Origin: Alcaligenaceae bacterium
GTDB taxonomy: Bacteria > Pseudomonadota > Gammaproteobacteria > Burkholderiales > Burkholderiaceae_B
Direction: 5' to 3'
NCBI GenBank assembly: GCA_013416435.1
Contig: JACCEN010000015.1
Location: forward strand, 1 to 64,000
Length of the DNA: 64,000 bases
Position numbers and translations under genes: made by a program. Shown here piece after piece: positions 1 through 8,417 of this stretch; the first letter of the stretch is position 1; each line of letters opens with the position of its first letter. The notes under the pieces were generated by a model that did no database searches, was not told the DNA's origin, and saw only the letters and a program-made list of their open reading frames with translations.

Positions 1-198
1 GCGCCATTTGCGAATAGTCGGCTGGGACACGCCCAATTGCTCCCCAATGACGCTAGGACTCAGACCTTCAGCCGTGAGCAACACAATCCGCGCTCGCTGG
101 GCTACCGCTTGCGCGGTGCGTCGTGATCGGGCGGCCTTCTCCAACTCGGCACGTTGCTCTGGACTTAACTCGATCTTCGCATCTTCACGCAAGGCCAT
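1..198 (-). CDS. IS630-family transposase, N-terminal fragment (cut by window edge)
   Basis: The minus strand reads 66 codons from an ATG at 198 to the window edge. The peptide begins MALREDAKIELSPEQRAELE and continues through a basic stretch and a segment reading GLSPSVIGEQLGVSQPTIRK, a helix-turn-helix of the type found at the N-terminus of IS630/Tc1-like transposases. The rest of the gene is outside the window, so an intact element cannot be judged. The AT-rich 5' flank (199-266) ends next to a TA dinucleotide at 267-268, which is where an IS630 element would end if it used its usual TA target. The family call is inference from the HTH and the flank. Confidence 0.7.
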   Translation of the reverse strand, partial: MALREDAKIELSPEQRAELEKAARSRRTAQAVAQRARIVLLTAEGLSPSVIGEQLGVSQPTIRKWR

Positions 199-290
199 CG
201 TCGTACTCCAGTCCGTTGATCCGGAGTATATTTTATATTATGAAATGTGTTTATGCGACAGGACACTAGACAGCGCAAACCTATCCCCGA

Positions 291-414
291 TGTCTGAAAA
301 ACACTCGATTACCCAGCGATGCTGGGTAAAAATGTCTGAAAAGCAGTCGCTTGCCGATTGTTTTGTCGGAAAAGTGGTCGATTACTGCCTGCCATGTCTG
401 AAAACTAGATGATT
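291..414. repeat. Four direct repeats, IS21-like terminal repeat array
   Basis: Four imperfect copies of a 20-mer of the form TGTCTGAAAAxCAxTCGxTT lie at about 291-310, 333-352, 364-383 and 395-414. A small hairpin (ACCCAGC/GCTGGGT, 311-327) sits between the first two. Multiple short direct repeats near each terminus are typical of IS21-family elements, where they bind the transposase. No istA/istB genes are present, so this is probably a leftover end. The bases from 415 to 475 show nothing recognisable. Confidence 0.5.
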
Positions 415-475
415 GCCGCATTGCGATAGCCCATACGTTGAGGCATAAGCCCTTTGACCTTTTCTGTCGCGGCCT

Positions 476-1018
476 TCAGGAATCGCGGCAGGTGCACGAC
501 GGCTTCCATGAGCCATCGTTCTCAGCTCCGACCAAGAAGACAAAAGCACCGGTCATCAGGAAATTCTTTCCATCCGCTCGACTTGCTCCACTCAAGACCA
601 TGTCGTAGTACGGAGCCGTCCAAACAGCCTGCAAATTCCCCTCGGCAGGGTCCTTCCATTGGATGTTCTCACCGTGCATGATGCAATTGCACGCTTGGCG
701 AAGACCAAAGTTCAGAGAATCCTTGGGCGGGTTATTTGCATAAAGACCAATGCTGTCTTCATCCGACAACGGATGCATTGCATGGTGTTTGCGCTCCTGC
801 GGAGACATCGCACTCCACTCTCGATCTTGAATCCGTCGAATCGCCGCAGCAATGGAAACCAAAAGGTGCCCGGCCTCATTCCGAGAGAATTCATCGTGTA
901 GCCCGCCCAGCCAGCCCACATCTTCGAAGCGAGTGCTATGTCTATTTGCTCCGAACTCCAGCATTAACGCGAGACGATAGAGGTCTCTCAGAACCAGATT
1001 GTGATCGAACCAGTGCAT
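476..1018 (-). CDS. Hypothetical protein in mobile-element region
   Basis: This 180-aa ORF starts with MHWFDHNLVLRDLYRLALML and has a protein-like composition, with several Trp, His and Cys residues (CNCIMHGENI, KPSCTCRD near the end). I recognise no domain. There is no signal peptide or membrane segment. It lies alone between two different IS-end repeat arrays, so it may be cargo or a passenger of a mobile element. Its base composition is lower in GC than the core genes nearby, which fits transfer. It could also be a fragment of a longer gene; function unknown. Confidence 0.5.
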   Translation of the reverse strand: MHWFDHNLVLRDLYRLALMLEFGANRHSTRFEDVGWLGGLHDEFSRNEAGHLLVSIAAAIRRIQDREWSAMSPQERKHHAMHPLSDEDSIGLYANNPPKDSLNFGLRQACNCIMHGENIQWKDPAEGNLQAVWTAPYYDMVLSGASRADGKNFLMTGAFVFLVGAENDGSWKPSCTCRDS

Positions 1019-1112
1019 TCACATTCCCATGGAACAGTAGAGCCATACAGTACATCGGTATCAGGCTCAATCTGCAAATCAACGCCATCGTCGGTGATTG
1101 AGCGGCACCCAG

Positions 1113-1248
1113 ACCAGAACTTTAATGTCATGCACCTAAGCATAGGGTGCAGATCTGGGCCAGAACTTTAATGGCATGGATTTTTCCACATTTTCAGAAA
1201 ACTCTTTGACATCAAAGGCCCTCTGGAACAGAACTTTATTGTCATTCA
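1113..1248. repeat. Three direct repeats, second IS21-like end
   Basis: Three copies of about 22 bp with the core CAGAACTTTAATGTCAT lie at 1113-1135, 1159-1180 and 1226-1248 (the last two with single changes). The arrangement resembles the multiple terminal repeats of IS21-family elements but differs in sequence from the array at 291-414. The right-hand copy abuts the first codons of the truncated LysR gene, so this end probably marks the insertion that removed that gene's 5' half. Confidence 0.5.
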
Positions 1249-1250
1249 CC

Positions 1251-1916
1251 ATGCTGGCCGTTGCGGAGGCCGGCACCCCGGAGCGGCTTGCGGTGGGCGT
1301 GACGCCCATGGTAGCGCTGTCGGTGCTGTCGGACGTGTGGACGCACTTCCGGCGCTTGCGGCCCGCCGTCGCCTTGAACCTGCGCGAGGGTTTGCCGTCG
1401 ATCGTCGTGCCGGCGCTGTTGAAAGGCGAGCTGGATTTCGCGGTCGTGATGGCCGATCCCGGCTTCGTGCCCGACACGTTGGCGTTCGAACCCATCATTC
1501 ATACGTCCTTCCAGATCGTCGGGCGCGCGGGGCATCCGGCCCGGCACGCCACAGAGCTGGCCCAGCTTCTGGACTACGAATGGATCTTCAGCCTGCATCC
1601 GGGCAGCTATAGCGAGCGCATCCTTAAGTGGATCGCCGACCAGGGCCTTGCGCCGCCGCAGCACATCGTGGATTGCAATTCGACGCTGTCGAACTGGCAG
1701 CTGATACGGAACAGCGACATGCTGACGATGCTTCCGTCCGTCTTCTTCCAGGCGCCGTCCATTGCCGCGGAGTCCCATGGCTTGACCCGTTTCGGCATCC
1801 GCCTGCCCGAGGCCATCGTGGGCAGCCTGCGCCTGAAGCATGCACCGCCCTCGTCCGCGGCAACGTTGCTGGCCGACTTGTTTGCTGTGTATCTGAGGCG
1901 ACAGGGAAATTCGTGA
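1251..1916 (+). pseudogene. LysR-family regulator lacking its DNA-binding domain
   Basis: The 221 residues from the ATG at 1251 match only the periplasmic-binding-protein-like effector domain of LysR regulators: a start of the type AVGVTPMVALSVLSDVW, then GLPSIVVPALLKGELDFAVV and NSDMLTMLPS near the end. A complete LysR is about 300 aa with an N-terminal winged HTH; that part is missing and IS-end repeats lie directly upstream. The reading frame continues open into the repeats back to 1176, but those residues are not LysR-like. The fragment is probably not a functional regulator. The palindromic repeat starts four bases after its stop. Confidence 0.75.
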
Positions 1917-1919
1917 CTT

Positions 1920-2050
1920 GGGGTCAGACCCCGTACGGGGTCTGACCCCTCATTCTTTAGCTGGGGTCTGATCCTTCATCCTCTTTAGCCGGGGGTCAGA
2001 CCCTTCATTCTCTTTAGCGTGGGGTCAGACCCCGCATGGGGTCTGACCCC
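1920..2050. repeat. GGGGTCAGACCCC palindrome cluster (two full, two partial)
   Basis: Full 30-bp palindromes lie at 1920-1949 and 2021-2050. Each is the arm GGGGTCAGACCCC, a short centre and the reverse complement of that arm. Two decayed half copies lie between them (about 1961-1974 and 1991-2004), with near-identical CTTTAGC spacers. The cluster separates the LysR remnant from the convergent SET-domain gene and could form strong hairpins on either strand. Confidence 0.95.
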
Positions 2051-2057
2051 ATGATTC

Positions 2058-2540
2058 CTACTTTTTCTTCTGCTTCTTCTTGGGCAGCGCCAGCATCGTC
2101 CCCCTGCACGTATCGGCCCCGCAAAGACAACCATACTGCTTGCGCAGCGTCTTGGTGATCTTGCCTTCCATCACCAGCCCGTAGTCGTAGAAGAGCTCGT
2201 CGCCCGCCGGGATGTCCTTCAGGGCGATGACGAACACCCGGTTGCCTTGCGAGTTTTCCTCGGTTTCGCAATTGGGCGCGCAGGAGTGATTGATCCAGCG
2301 CGCATCATTGCCCTTCTGACCGCCGTCTATCACCTTGCCGTTGCTCAAAGAAAAGAAGAAGGTGTGGAAGGGGTCGTCGGGATTGACCGGATGCATGTCG
2401 TCCGCCTGCTCGGGCGTGATGCGCTTGCCGCGGTATTCGATGATGCGCGTGCCGGCGGGGATGTCGCGCAGGGCGAAGACGCCGGTACCATGCAGTGAGG
2501 ACTTTTTGACCAGATGCCAGGGTTCGGGTTGAGGGCTCAT
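2058..2540 (-). CDS. SET domain-containing protein (putative lysine methyltransferase)
   Basis: The 160-aa protein is an almost bare SET domain. The start of the fold is HGTGVFALRDIPAGTRIIEY (about residues 18-36), followed by the pseudoknot motif NHSCAPNC (84-91), ELFYDYG (115-121), and a post-SET cysteine cluster CLCGADTC (138-145). A Lys-rich tail ends the protein. These are the S-adenosylmethionine and lysine-channel motifs of the family. Small free-standing SET proteins are known in bacteria, but their substrates are mostly unknown. ATG 2540 is chosen because the family fold begins about ten residues later; a longer frame upstream is a shadow of the divergent gene. Confidence 0.85.
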   Translation of the reverse strand: MSPQPEPWHLVKKSSLHGTGVFALRDIPAGTRIIEYRGKRITPEQADDMHPVNPDDPFHTFFFSLSNGKVIDGGQKGNDARWINHSCAPNCETEENSQGNRVFVIALKDIPAGDELFYDYGLVMEGKITKTLRKQYGCLCGADTCRGTMLALPKKKQKKK

Positions 2541-2618
2541 GCTTTCCAGGTTTTTGGGTGAGGGAAAAAAGAATACACTTCCCGTATCCCGATATCTTAT
2601 GCAATAAAGCGATGTGCC

Positions 2619-4367
2619 GTGAATACTTCTACTGAACCCGTCAGCCGGAATGGCGCGCAGGCCCTGCTGGAAACCTTGATCGCGCACGGCGTCGATACCA
2701 TTTTCGGCTATCCGGGCGGCGCGGTCCTGCCTTTGTACGATGCCTTGTACTCCGAGCCGCGCATCCGGCACGTGCTGGTTCGCCACGAGCAAGGGGCGGT
2801 CCATGCCGCTGAAGGCTATGCGCGCTCCACCGGCAAGCCCGGCGTGGTCGTCGTGACATCGGGCCCGGGCATGGCCAATACCACGTCAGGCCTGCTGGAT
2901 GCCTTGTGCGATTCCATACCGGTGCTGTGCATTAGCGGCCAGGTCGCCACCAGCGCGATCGGCACCGACGCTTTCCAGGAATGCGATGCCATCGGCATTT
3001 CGCGGCCGGTCACGAAATGGAACGCCCAGATCCGCCGTAGCGAAGACGTGCCGGCCCTGGCCGCGAAGGCCTACAACCTTACGCGTTCCGGCAGGCCGGG
3101 GCCGGTGCTGCTCGATTTTCCCAAAGACATGCAGATCGGGCTGGTGCCTGCAACGACCGGAGGCGCAGACGCAGCCGGGCTGCCGGAAGCCATCGAAACC
3201 GCCACGCCGGTGACCGAGGCCGCGATCAAGCGCGCCGCCTCGCTGATCGCCAACGCGAAACGTCCGGTCTTCTATGGCGGAGGCGGCCTGATCAATTCGG
3301 GGCTGGACGCCTGCCATGCCTTCACCAGCCTGGTGCAGGACATGGGAGCGCCTTGCACGCTGACACTCATGGGCCTGGGCGCCTTTCCCGCCGACGATCC
3401 ATTGTTCCTGGGCATGCTGGGCATGCACGGCACGCTCGAGGCCAACCTTGCCATGCATCATGCCGACCTCATCATCTGCGTGGGGGCGCGTTTCGACGAC
3501 CGCATCACAGGCAGGCTTTCCGACTTCTGCCCGCATGCCAGCAAGATCCACCTCGATATCGACCCGGCCTCCATCAACAAGGTCGTGCGCGCCGATGTCG
3601 CCTTGGTGGGCGATTGCTATCCCATGCTGCGCGCCCTGCGCAAGGAAATCGGCCAACTGGAGGCCGATGCATCGCGCCTGCAGCCCTGGTGGGAACGCAT
3701 TGGCGTCTGGCGCGCCAAGGACTGCCTGGGCTTCCAGCCGTCGACCGAAGCCATCCTGCCCCAGCACCTGATGCGTGCGCTGGACCATGCGCTCACGAGC
3801 ACCGACGCCATCATCTCGACCGACGTGGGACAGCACCAGATGTGGGCGGCGCAGTACATCAAGTTCAACCGGCCCAACCGCTGGCTGACATCCGGAGGCG
3901 CGGGCACCATGGGCTATGGCGTTCCCGCGGCCATCGGCGCGCAGATCGGCAATCCGGACAAGCCGGTGGTGTGCGTCAGCGGCGATGCGTCGGTGCTGAT
4001 GAACATCCAGGAACTGGCGACGGCCAGCCAGCACCAGACGCCCATCAAGGTGGTACTGTGCAACAACCAGCACATGGGCATGGTGCGCCAATGGCAGGAG
4101 CTCATCCACGACGGGCGCTACAGCCATAGCTACAACGCGTCGATTCCCGACTTCGTCGCGTTGGCCCGGGCGTTCGGCTGGGGCGCGGCCAGGGTGGAGA
4201 ACCCCGCCGAGCTCGAAGCGGCGCTTGCGCAGTGCATGGCCTATCCGGGCCCCTATTTCCTGGACGTCGTCGTTCAGCCCCAGGAAAACTGCTTTCCCAT
4301 GATGCCCGCGGGCTATGGCCATCAGCAAGTGATGCTCTCCGAGGACAATTGGTACGTGGAAGAATAG
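2619..4367 (+). CDS. ilvB: Acetolactate synthase, large (catalytic) subunit-like
   Basis: This 582-aa ThDP-dependent enzyme should condense two pyruvates, or pyruvate with 2-oxobutyrate, in branched-chain amino acid synthesis. The N-terminal ThDP pyrimidine domain carries the catalytic Glu in RHEQGA (E57). The FAD/central domain follows, and the C-terminal pyrophosphate site is GDAS (455-458) with NN at 482-483. GDAS instead of GDGS is tolerated in this family. The start is a GTG; an ATG seven bases upstream is out of frame and stops quickly. No ilvN/ilvH small subunit or ilvC lies nearby, so this may be a second copy or a catabolic relative. Confidence 0.8.
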   Translation: MNTSTEPVSRNGAQALLETLIAHGVDTIFGYPGGAVLPLYDALYSEPRIRHVLVRHEQGAVHAAEGYARSTGKPGVVVVTSGPGMANTTSGLLDALCDSIPVLCISGQVATSAIGTDAFQECDAIGISRPVTKWNAQIRRSEDVPALAAKAYNLTRSGRPGPVLLDFPKDMQIGLVPATTGGADAAGLPEAIETATPVTEAAIKRAASLIANAKRPVFYGGGGLINSGLDACHAFTSLVQDMGAPCTLTLMGLGAFPADDPLFLGMLGMHGTLEANLAMHHADLIICVGARFDDRITGRLSDFCPHASKIHLDIDPASINKVVRADVALVGDCYPMLRALRKEIGQLEADASRLQPWWERIGVWRAKDCLGFQPSTEAILPQHLMRALDHALTSTDAIISTDVGQHQMWAAQYIKFNRPNRWLTSGGAGTMGYGVPAAIGAQIGNPDKPVVCVSGDASVLMNIQELATASQHQTPIKVVLCNNQHMGMVRQWQELIHDGRYSHSYNASIPDFVALARAFGWGAARVENPAELEAALAQCMAYPGPYFLDVVVQPQENCFPMMPAGYGHQQVMLSEDNWYVEE

Positions 4368-4454
4368 GCGCCACCATAGAAAACCCCAATATTCCGGCAC
4401 GAGTGAATTAAGGTACAAATCACGATCAACGTGTAAAGTGAATTTGGGGACAAA

Positions 4455-5435
4455 ATGCGCAAGACCTGGCTTTCCAAACTGATGGTTGCGGTATCCGTGG
4501 CAGGCGTGTTCGCCGCCGCGCCGGCTATGGCCGAAAAAACCCTGAAGATGGCGTACGCGCTTTCGACCAATTCCCATTACGGGGTGGGTGCGGATGCTTT
4601 CGCGAAAACCATCGAGGGCGGCACCAAGGGTCAATTCAAGATCCAGCAATTTCCCAACAGCGCCCTGGGCGGCGAGCGCGAGGTCATCGAAGGCATCCAG
4701 TTGGGCACCATCGACCTGGCCATCGTTTCCACCGGCGCCACGCTGAATTTCGTCCCCAAGACCGGCGTGTTCGACATCCCCTTCCTTTTCCGCGACCTGG
4801 AACATGCCCGCAAGGTGCTGGATGGCGAAATCGGCCAGAAGATGCTCGACGAATTTCCCAAGCGCGGCCTGATCGCATTGGCGTGGGGCGAGCAGGGCTT
4901 CCGGCAAATGACCAACAATACGCGTCCCGTTGCGCAGCCGGCCGATGCAAAAGGCCTGAAAGTGCGCACCATGGAAAATCCCATCCACATCGCGGCGTTC
5001 CGCCAACTGGGCGTGTTGGCCACGCCGATGGCATGGCCCGAAGTTGCCACGGCGCTTCAGCAAGGCACCATCGACGGCCAGGAAAATCCCATGTCCGTCA
5101 TCGTGTCGGCCAAGCTGCCGCAATTGCAGAAATATCTGTCCCTGACTTCGCACGTCTACGGGCCCGCGCTCGTACTCATGTCTCCGTCCGTGTATGACGG
5201 CCTGTCCGACGCTGACAAGGCTACCTTCAAGAAAGCCGGGCACGACGCCGCCGTCGCCATGCGCGCCTATGTCGACCAGGTCGAAAAGAGCGGCATCGAA
5301 GAGGTCAAGAAGCAGGGCATGCAGGTCAACACCGTCGATCACGCCGCTTTCCAGAAGGCGGTGGAACCCGTCTATCCCCAGTACTACAAGCAGTTCGGCA
5401 AGGAACTGGTCGAGTCCATTCGCAATACCAAGTAA
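4455..5435 (+). CDS. dctP: TRAP transporter solute-binding protein, DctP family
   Basis: The 326-aa precursor has a signal peptide cleaved after AMA (residue 26). The mature protein is a DctP/TeaA-type receptor that binds organic acids in the periplasm. The ligand-clamping Arg is expected in the GLKVRTMENPIH segment, and DGQENP marks the hinge region of this family. It is the first gene of a dctP-dctQ-dctM set, with nine bases to dctQ. The ligand cannot be told from sequence; a C4-dicarboxylate or similar carboxylic acid is the family default. An AT-richer stretch just upstream (4385-4454) probably holds the promoter. Confidence 0.9.
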   Translation: MRKTWLSKLMVAVSVAGVFAAAPAMAEKTLKMAYALSTNSHYGVGADAFAKTIEGGTKGQFKIQQFPNSALGGEREVIEGIQLGTIDLAIVSTGATLNFVPKTGVFDIPFLFRDLEHARKVLDGEIGQKMLDEFPKRGLIALAWGEQGFRQMTNNTRPVAQPADAKGLKVRTMENPIHIAAFRQLGVLATPMAWPEVATALQQGTIDGQENPMSVIVSAKLPQLQKYLSLTSHVYGPALVLMSPSVYDGLSDADKATFKKAGHDAAVAMRAYVDQVEKSGIEEVKKQGMQVNTVDHAAFQKAVEPVYPQYYKQFGKELVESIRNTK

Positions 5436-5444
5436 GCATCGCTC

Positions 5445-5942
5445 GTGTCGGCGCTTCGTTTTATTGACCGCGGCCTGTTCCGCCTGGTTTCGGCAGCAGC
5501 CCAGCTGTTGATCGTCTCGGCGGTGGCTGCGGGCTTTTACCAGGTGGTGGCCCGTTTCGTGCTCCAGTCGCCCGCCGACTGGAGCGAGGCCTGGACGCGC
5601 GCATCATTGATCTGGACGGTGATGCTGGGCATTTCACTGGCTTTCCGGCAAGGGGCCATGCTCAGCGTTGAAATGCTGCATGGCTTTCTCGAGGCACGCA
5701 AGAAGCGCTGGCTCGAACACCTTATTCTCGCCATCTGCCTGTGCTTCCTGGGCTTCATGGCCTGGGTAGGCGGCCAGATGACATGGCGCGTGCGCTTCCA
5801 GACCATGCCCAGCCTCGATGTCTCCATTTCCTGGGTGTACATCGCCATTCCCATCGGTGCCGTCCTGGCCATGCTGGCCGTCCTGGCGCATTGGGCCGAT
5901 GGCCCGCGCCACCCGGCCACCGTCGACGAAACCGTGATCTGA
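5445..5942 (+). CDS. dctQ: TRAP transporter small permease, DctQ family
   Basis: The 165-aa protein has four hydrophobic segments, as expected of the DctQ subunit that couples the binding protein to the large permease in the inner membrane. Family hallmarks visible are the ARFVLQSPADWSEAW region and LGISLAFRQGAMLSVEML. The start is GTG at 5445, nine bases after dctP. Co-transcription with dctP and dctM is very likely. Confidence 0.88.
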   Translation: MSALRFIDRGLFRLVSAAAQLLIVSAVAAGFYQVVARFVLQSPADWSEAWTRASLIWTVMLGISLAFRQGAMLSVEMLHGFLEARKKRWLEHLILAICLCFLGFMAWVGGQMTWRVRFQTMPSLDVSISWVYIAIPIGAVLAMLAVLAHWADGPRHPATVDETVI

Positions 5943-5991
5943 CATGAACATGCATTCTGCAACTCCAGTCATCGCAACAGGCGGTTGAACC

Positions 5992-7272
5992 ATGTCCCAG
6001 TTGATGGTTGTTTCAATGCTGCTGTTCTTTGCGCTGTCGGTGCCGGTGGCGGTGTCCATCGGCCTGGCCAGCATGCTGGGCGTAGCGTACGACGGACAGA
6101 TGACCTGGCTGGTGATCGCGCAGCAGATCTACGCGGCGCTGGACAAATACCCGCTGGTGGCGGTGCCCTTCTTCATCCTTGCCGGCAACCTGATGGAGGC
6201 GGGCGGCATTTCCGAGCGCATGGTGGATTTCGCCAAGAGCGTGGTCGGCGGCTTGCAAGGCGGCCTGGCCTGCAGCTGCGTGCTCACTTGCATGATCTTC
6301 GCCGCGGTGGCCGGCTCCAGCGTGGCCACCACCTTCGCCGTCGGGGCCATTCTTATTCCAGCCATGGTCAAGCATGGCTATCCCAGGCCTTTTGCCGCCT
6401 CGCTGCAGACCTCTGCCGCAGAGCTGGGCGTGATCATTCCTCCTTCCATACCGATGATTCTGTTCGCGGTGGCCACGGACACCTCGGTGGGCGAACTGTT
6501 CATCGCCGGCATCGGTCCCGGCCTGCTCATCAGCGGCGCGCTGATGCTGTATGTCTGGCTGTATGCCCGCCGCCATGGCTATGGCAAGCACGACGGCGAC
6601 GGGCGGCTTGCGCTGTGGCCGGCCTTCAAGCGTTCATGGCTTGCGCTGCTGATGCCCGTGATCATCCTGGGCGGTATTTACGGCGGCATCTTCACGCCCA
6701 CGGAGGCGTCGGCGGTGGCGGTGATGTACGCGCTGGTGGTCGGCATATTCGTATACCGCAAGATCACGTTCGCGTCGCTGTCCCACACCTTGCACCGCTC
6801 CGTGATTTCCACGGCGGTGATCATGTTCGTGATCGCGAATGCGGGCGTGTTCGGCTTCCTGCTTAACCGGGCGGGGGTCCCCGCTGCGCTGGGCGATTGG
6901 CTGAGCCATCTATTCAGCGATAAATACACTTTTCTGATGGGCGTGAACGCTGCGCTATTCATCATCGGCATGTTCATCGAAACCTCGGCATCGGTCGTGG
7001 TGCTGGCGCCGCTGCTGCTGCCGGTGGCCATGCAATTCGGCGTCGATCCGGCGCACTTCGGTGTGATCATGGTGGTGAATCTCGCATTGGGCATGGTCAC
7101 GCCGCCCTTCGGCGTGAACTTGTTTGCCGCCTGCGCCGTGGCGAACCTGCCCATCGAGCGCCTGATCAGGCCGCTGCTGCCTTTCGTGGCCGTGGTGGTT
7201 GCCTGCCTGATGGTGATTACTTACGTGCCTGAGATTTCCTTGTTTTTCAAGGAGCTGGTGTATGGAGCTTGA
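5992..7272 (+). CDS. dctM: TRAP transporter large permease, DctM family
   Basis: The 426-aa protein has about twelve membrane segments and is the sodium-driven translocating subunit. Typical DctM stretches include FFILAGNLMEAGGIS, the GELGVIIPPSIPMI-type loop (here AELGVIIPPSIPMILF) and GMVTPPFGVNLF near the C-terminus. It follows dctQ after 49 bases. The operon ends here, and a palindromic repeat lies 14 bases beyond the stop. Confidence 0.92.
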   Translation: MSQLMVVSMLLFFALSVPVAVSIGLASMLGVAYDGQMTWLVIAQQIYAALDKYPLVAVPFFILAGNLMEAGGISERMVDFAKSVVGGLQGGLACSCVLTCMIFAAVAGSSVATTFAVGAILIPAMVKHGYPRPFAASLQTSAAELGVIIPPSIPMILFAVATDTSVGELFIAGIGPGLLISGALMLYVWLYARRHGYGKHDGDGRLALWPAFKRSWLALLMPVIILGGIYGGIFTPTEASAVAVMYALVVGIFVYRKITFASLSHTLHRSVISTAVIMFVIANAGVFGFLLNRAGVPAALGDWLSHLFSDKYTFLMGVNAALFIIGMFIETSASVVVLAPLLLPVAMQFGVDPAHFGVIMVVNLALGMVTPPFGVNLFAACAVANLPIERLIRPLLPFVAVVVACLMVITYVPEISLFFKELVYGA

Positions 7273-7286
7273 GGTCGGGGCGCCAT

Positions 7287-7316
7287 GGGGTCAGACCCCG
7301 TGCGGGGTCTGACCCC
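7287..7316. repeat. GGGGTCAGACCCC palindrome
   Basis: A full 30-bp copy (centre GTGC) lies directly downstream of dctM. With the copy at 7635-7664 it brackets the large structured element between. Confidence 0.95.
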
Positions 7317-7317
7317 T

Positions 7318-7634
7318 TCTCATCGCCACAGCCTGAGCAGCTGTGAGGCCTGCCAGCGGCTTCCGGGGTGAGGAGGGCGACTTCGGGCACCGCCGGCCAA
7401 GGCCAGGCTGGCGGGGAGGCAAGGGCGCATCTGTTTGAGCGCCCGTTTTCGGGCCACTGGCCCGAGGGCGTGAGTTATGCGACCGCCCCGACAGCCTGGC
7501 CTTGGCCGGGCAGTCCTGCGTCAGCGGGACCGGTGCACGGGAGCCCGACTGCCCCGGAAGCCGCTGGCAGGCCGCATTAGATACCGACATCGATACTGCG
7601 CGCACCGGCTGTCAGCCGCCGGATAGACGAATAA
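7318..7634. other. Large nested inverted-repeat element, no gene
   Basis: This stretch has no convincing ORF but is a series of nested inverted repeats. An outer 22-bp arm at 7347-7368 is perfectly complementary to 7552-7573. An inner 24-bp arm at 7393-7416 pairs with 7486-7509 with one mismatch. A tip hairpin CGGGCCA/TGGCCCG lies at 7450-7464. Inside the inner stem, GGCGCATCTGTTTGAGCG faces GTGAGTTATGCG, so GCGCAT and ATGCG can also pair. The element sits between two copies of the 30-bp palindrome. It could be a structured RNA, a MITE-like element or a cruciform. Which of these it is cannot be decided from sequence alone. Confidence 0.75.
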
Positions 7635-7664
7635 GAGGTCAGACCCCGTGCGGGGTCTGACCCC
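7635..7664. repeat. GGGGTCAGACCCC palindrome (one end base changed)
   Basis: A copy starting GAGGTC instead of GGGGTC, otherwise complete, lies 18 bases from the stop of the TetR gene. Confidence 0.9.
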
Positions 7665-7682
7665 GAACGGTCCCGTAACGGG

Positions 7683-8288
7683 TCAGGCCCGAACGGTCTC
7701 GCGGTCGAGCACTCCATTCAGATACGTGTCCAGGTAAATGTCGATGATCTCCACCGCGCTGTACTTGCCCCCCTTCCGGAACCAGCGGGGGAGCTGATTG
7801 ACGATGGACAGCAGGAACTTGCTGGAAAGATTGATGTCGATGTCCTTCCGGAACTGGCCGGCCTCCATGCCGTCATGGATGATTTCCTTCAGCAGGCTCT
7901 CGTAGCGGTCCCGCACCTGCAGGACTTCGGAGCGCGTCTCGCTGGACTGCGTGCTCCAGAAGATCGCCGAACCGGACATCCAGCTGTCCTGGTTTCTTTC
8001 GAAGCGGGCGGCGGAAGCGTGCATGTAGGCGCGCAGGCGGTCTATGGGTAGAGGCCCCGCCTTGTCCAGCGCACTGCTCACCTCCATGAGCAATTCGTCC
8101 ATGCCGGTTCGGGAGCTCGCCCGATAGATGGCTTCCTTGCTGGTGAAGTGGTGATACAAGGCCGCTTTGGTCAGACCGATTTCCGCGGCGATCATGCTGA
8201 TCGACGCGCCTTCGTATCCATGCCGGGCGAACACGCGGCGTGCCGCTTCGATGATTTTGTGTCGACGATCAGGGTCTCGTGTCGCCAT
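7683..8288 (-). CDS. TetR/AcrR-family transcriptional regulator
   Basis: The 201-aa protein starts with RRHKIIEAARRVFARHGYEG and contains the TetR helix-turn-helix ISMIAAEIGLTKAALYHHF (about residues 30-49). The C-terminal two-thirds is the variable ligand-binding domain. It lies at the 3' end of the acyl-CoA operon on the same strand, 129 bases after the synthetase gene. It is the obvious candidate to bind the 46-bp palindrome upstream of that operon (15678-15723), probably released by a CoA thioester or the free acid. The assignment to that operator is inference. Confidence 0.88.
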   Translation of the reverse strand: MATRDPDRRHKIIEAARRVFARHGYEGASISMIAAEIGLTKAALYHHFTSKEAIYRASSRTGMDELLMEVSSALDKAGPLPIDRLRAYMHASAARFERNQDSWMSGSAIFWSTQSSETRSEVLQVRDRYESLLKEIIHDGMEAGQFRKDIDINLSSKFLLSIVNQLPRWFRKGGKYSAVEIIDIYLDTYLNGVLDRETVRA

Positions 8289-8310
8289 GAAACTAGCCTC
8301 ATGAATGGGT

Positions 8311-8361
8311 TAGGGCCTGCTGACGCCAGCAGGCCCTAGGCCTGTCAGCGTCAACAGGCCC
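8311..8361. repeat. Short TA-flanked palindromic element (GGGCCTG family)
   Basis: An 11-bp stem with a 4-base loop (GGGCCTGCTG ACGC CAGCAGGCCC core, flanked by TA) is followed at once by GGCCTGTCAGCGTCAACAGG. The two outermost ends, GGGCCTGCTGACGC and the reverse complement of GCGTCAACAGGCCC, are inverted copies of the terminal sequence of the 132-bp element at 54885-55016. It looks like an internally deleted member of that family and could act as a terminator or attenuator between the synthetase and TetR genes. Confidence 0.7.
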
Positions 8362-8417
8362 TGCGGCATACTCCTCGAAAGACTGCCATACGCCCGGATT
8401 ATAGAAGGGACTTGACC

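Noticed and set aside
1920-2050. CRISPR-like array from regularly repeated short palindromes
   Set aside because: Only a few copies per site, spacers of unequal length and no cas genes.
2886-5342. Very long minus-strand ORF (818 codons) across ilvB and dctP
   Set aside because: It is antisense to two genes with clear family motifs, and its His/Arg/Gly-rich composition is that of a GC-rich shadow frame.
7291-7605. 104-codon minus-strand ORF in the structured element
   Set aside because: Most of it is formed by the inverted repeats and the palindrome; Pro/Arg/Ser-rich with no protein-like order.
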